DNA of 33,607 nt from Deltaproteobacteria bacterium (lineage in GTDB: Bacteria; Desulfobacterota; Desulfobacteria; Desulfobacterales; G020354645). The DNA lies in contig CP070652.1 of the NCBI GenBank assembly GCA_020354645.1, forward strand, positions 5,182,003-5,215,609. The letters are read 5' to 3'. The first letter of the stretch is position 1. The number at the start of each line of letters is the position of its first letter. Position numbers and translations under genes: made by a program. Positions 33,582 to 33,607 of the stretch are shown piece by piece. The notes beneath the pieces were generated by a model. The model was given only the letters and a program-made list of their open reading frames with translations. It ran no database searches and was not told the DNA's origin.

Positions 33582-33607
33582 GGTGTATTTTTACCGATTA
33601 GTTGGAG

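Overview
The window looks like chromosomal DNA of an anaerobic Gram-negative bacterium, most likely a Desulfobacterota (deltaproteobacterial, Desulfobacterales-like) organism. This is inferred from the gene mix, not from a marker gene: a CFI-box-CTERM / choice-of-anchor U surface protein, a multi-cluster 4Fe-4S protein, a DUF1015 protein, a GlcD-type FAD oxidase beside a LUD (LutC-type) protein, a myo-inositol-phosphate synthase, and many receiver and c-di-GMP-type signalling proteins. No rRNA or tRNA gene and no CRISPR array was seen.

Layout. 1-1044 (-): CHASE2 sensor, cut by the window edge. 1597-3651 (+): large secreted, calcium-repeat, C-terminally anchored surface protein with its own terminator. 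3833-7419 (-): envelope cluster of a bifunctional penicillin-binding protein, a doubtful small ORF, and a SPOR domain joined to an outer-membrane barrel. 7420-8189: gene-free and full of palindromic repeats. 8190-8657 (-): stand-alone receiver. 9286-10380 (+): 4Fe-4S protein. 10591-11097 (-): small exported protein of unknown function. 11256-12025: decayed gene and a clear miniature inverted-repeat element with target duplication. 12141-13418 (+): DUF1015 protein. 13790-14917 (+): receiver/HD-GYP protein.

15085-20039 (-) is a complete branched-chain amino acid-type ABC transporter (livK-livH-livM-livG-livF), with a truncated cupin remnant at its 3' end. A 394-bp structured gap separates livK from livH. 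Divergent from it, 20242-22471 (+), lie a GlcD/Dld-type FAD oxidase and a LUD protein, probably for lactate or another 2-hydroxyacid. 22989-25032 (+) is an overlapping OmpR-type regulator and histidine kinase. 25273-26849 (+) holds ino1 and a PilZ protein, closed by a terminator.

The right third is more accessory in character. 27029-28693 (-) is an unclassified 554-residue protein in which I see GalT/HIT-like motifs. Then come an Arg-rich small protein and a small membrane protein. Last is a truncated phage-type integrase N-terminus whose end merges into a repeat of about 43 bp. That repeat recurs in inverted orientation about 3 kb away, beyond an exported PHP-domain CehA/McbA-type metallohydrolase (31206-33005).

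Several families of small dispersed repeats run through the window: REP-like hairpins at four sites, a second palindromic family at two sites, and the MITE. The best leads are the repeat-bracketed CehA locus beside the integrase fragment, the GalT/HIT-like protein, the SPOR-barrel fusion, and the repeat placed inside the liv operon. I did not find a clear-cut new multi-gene defence or biosynthetic system.
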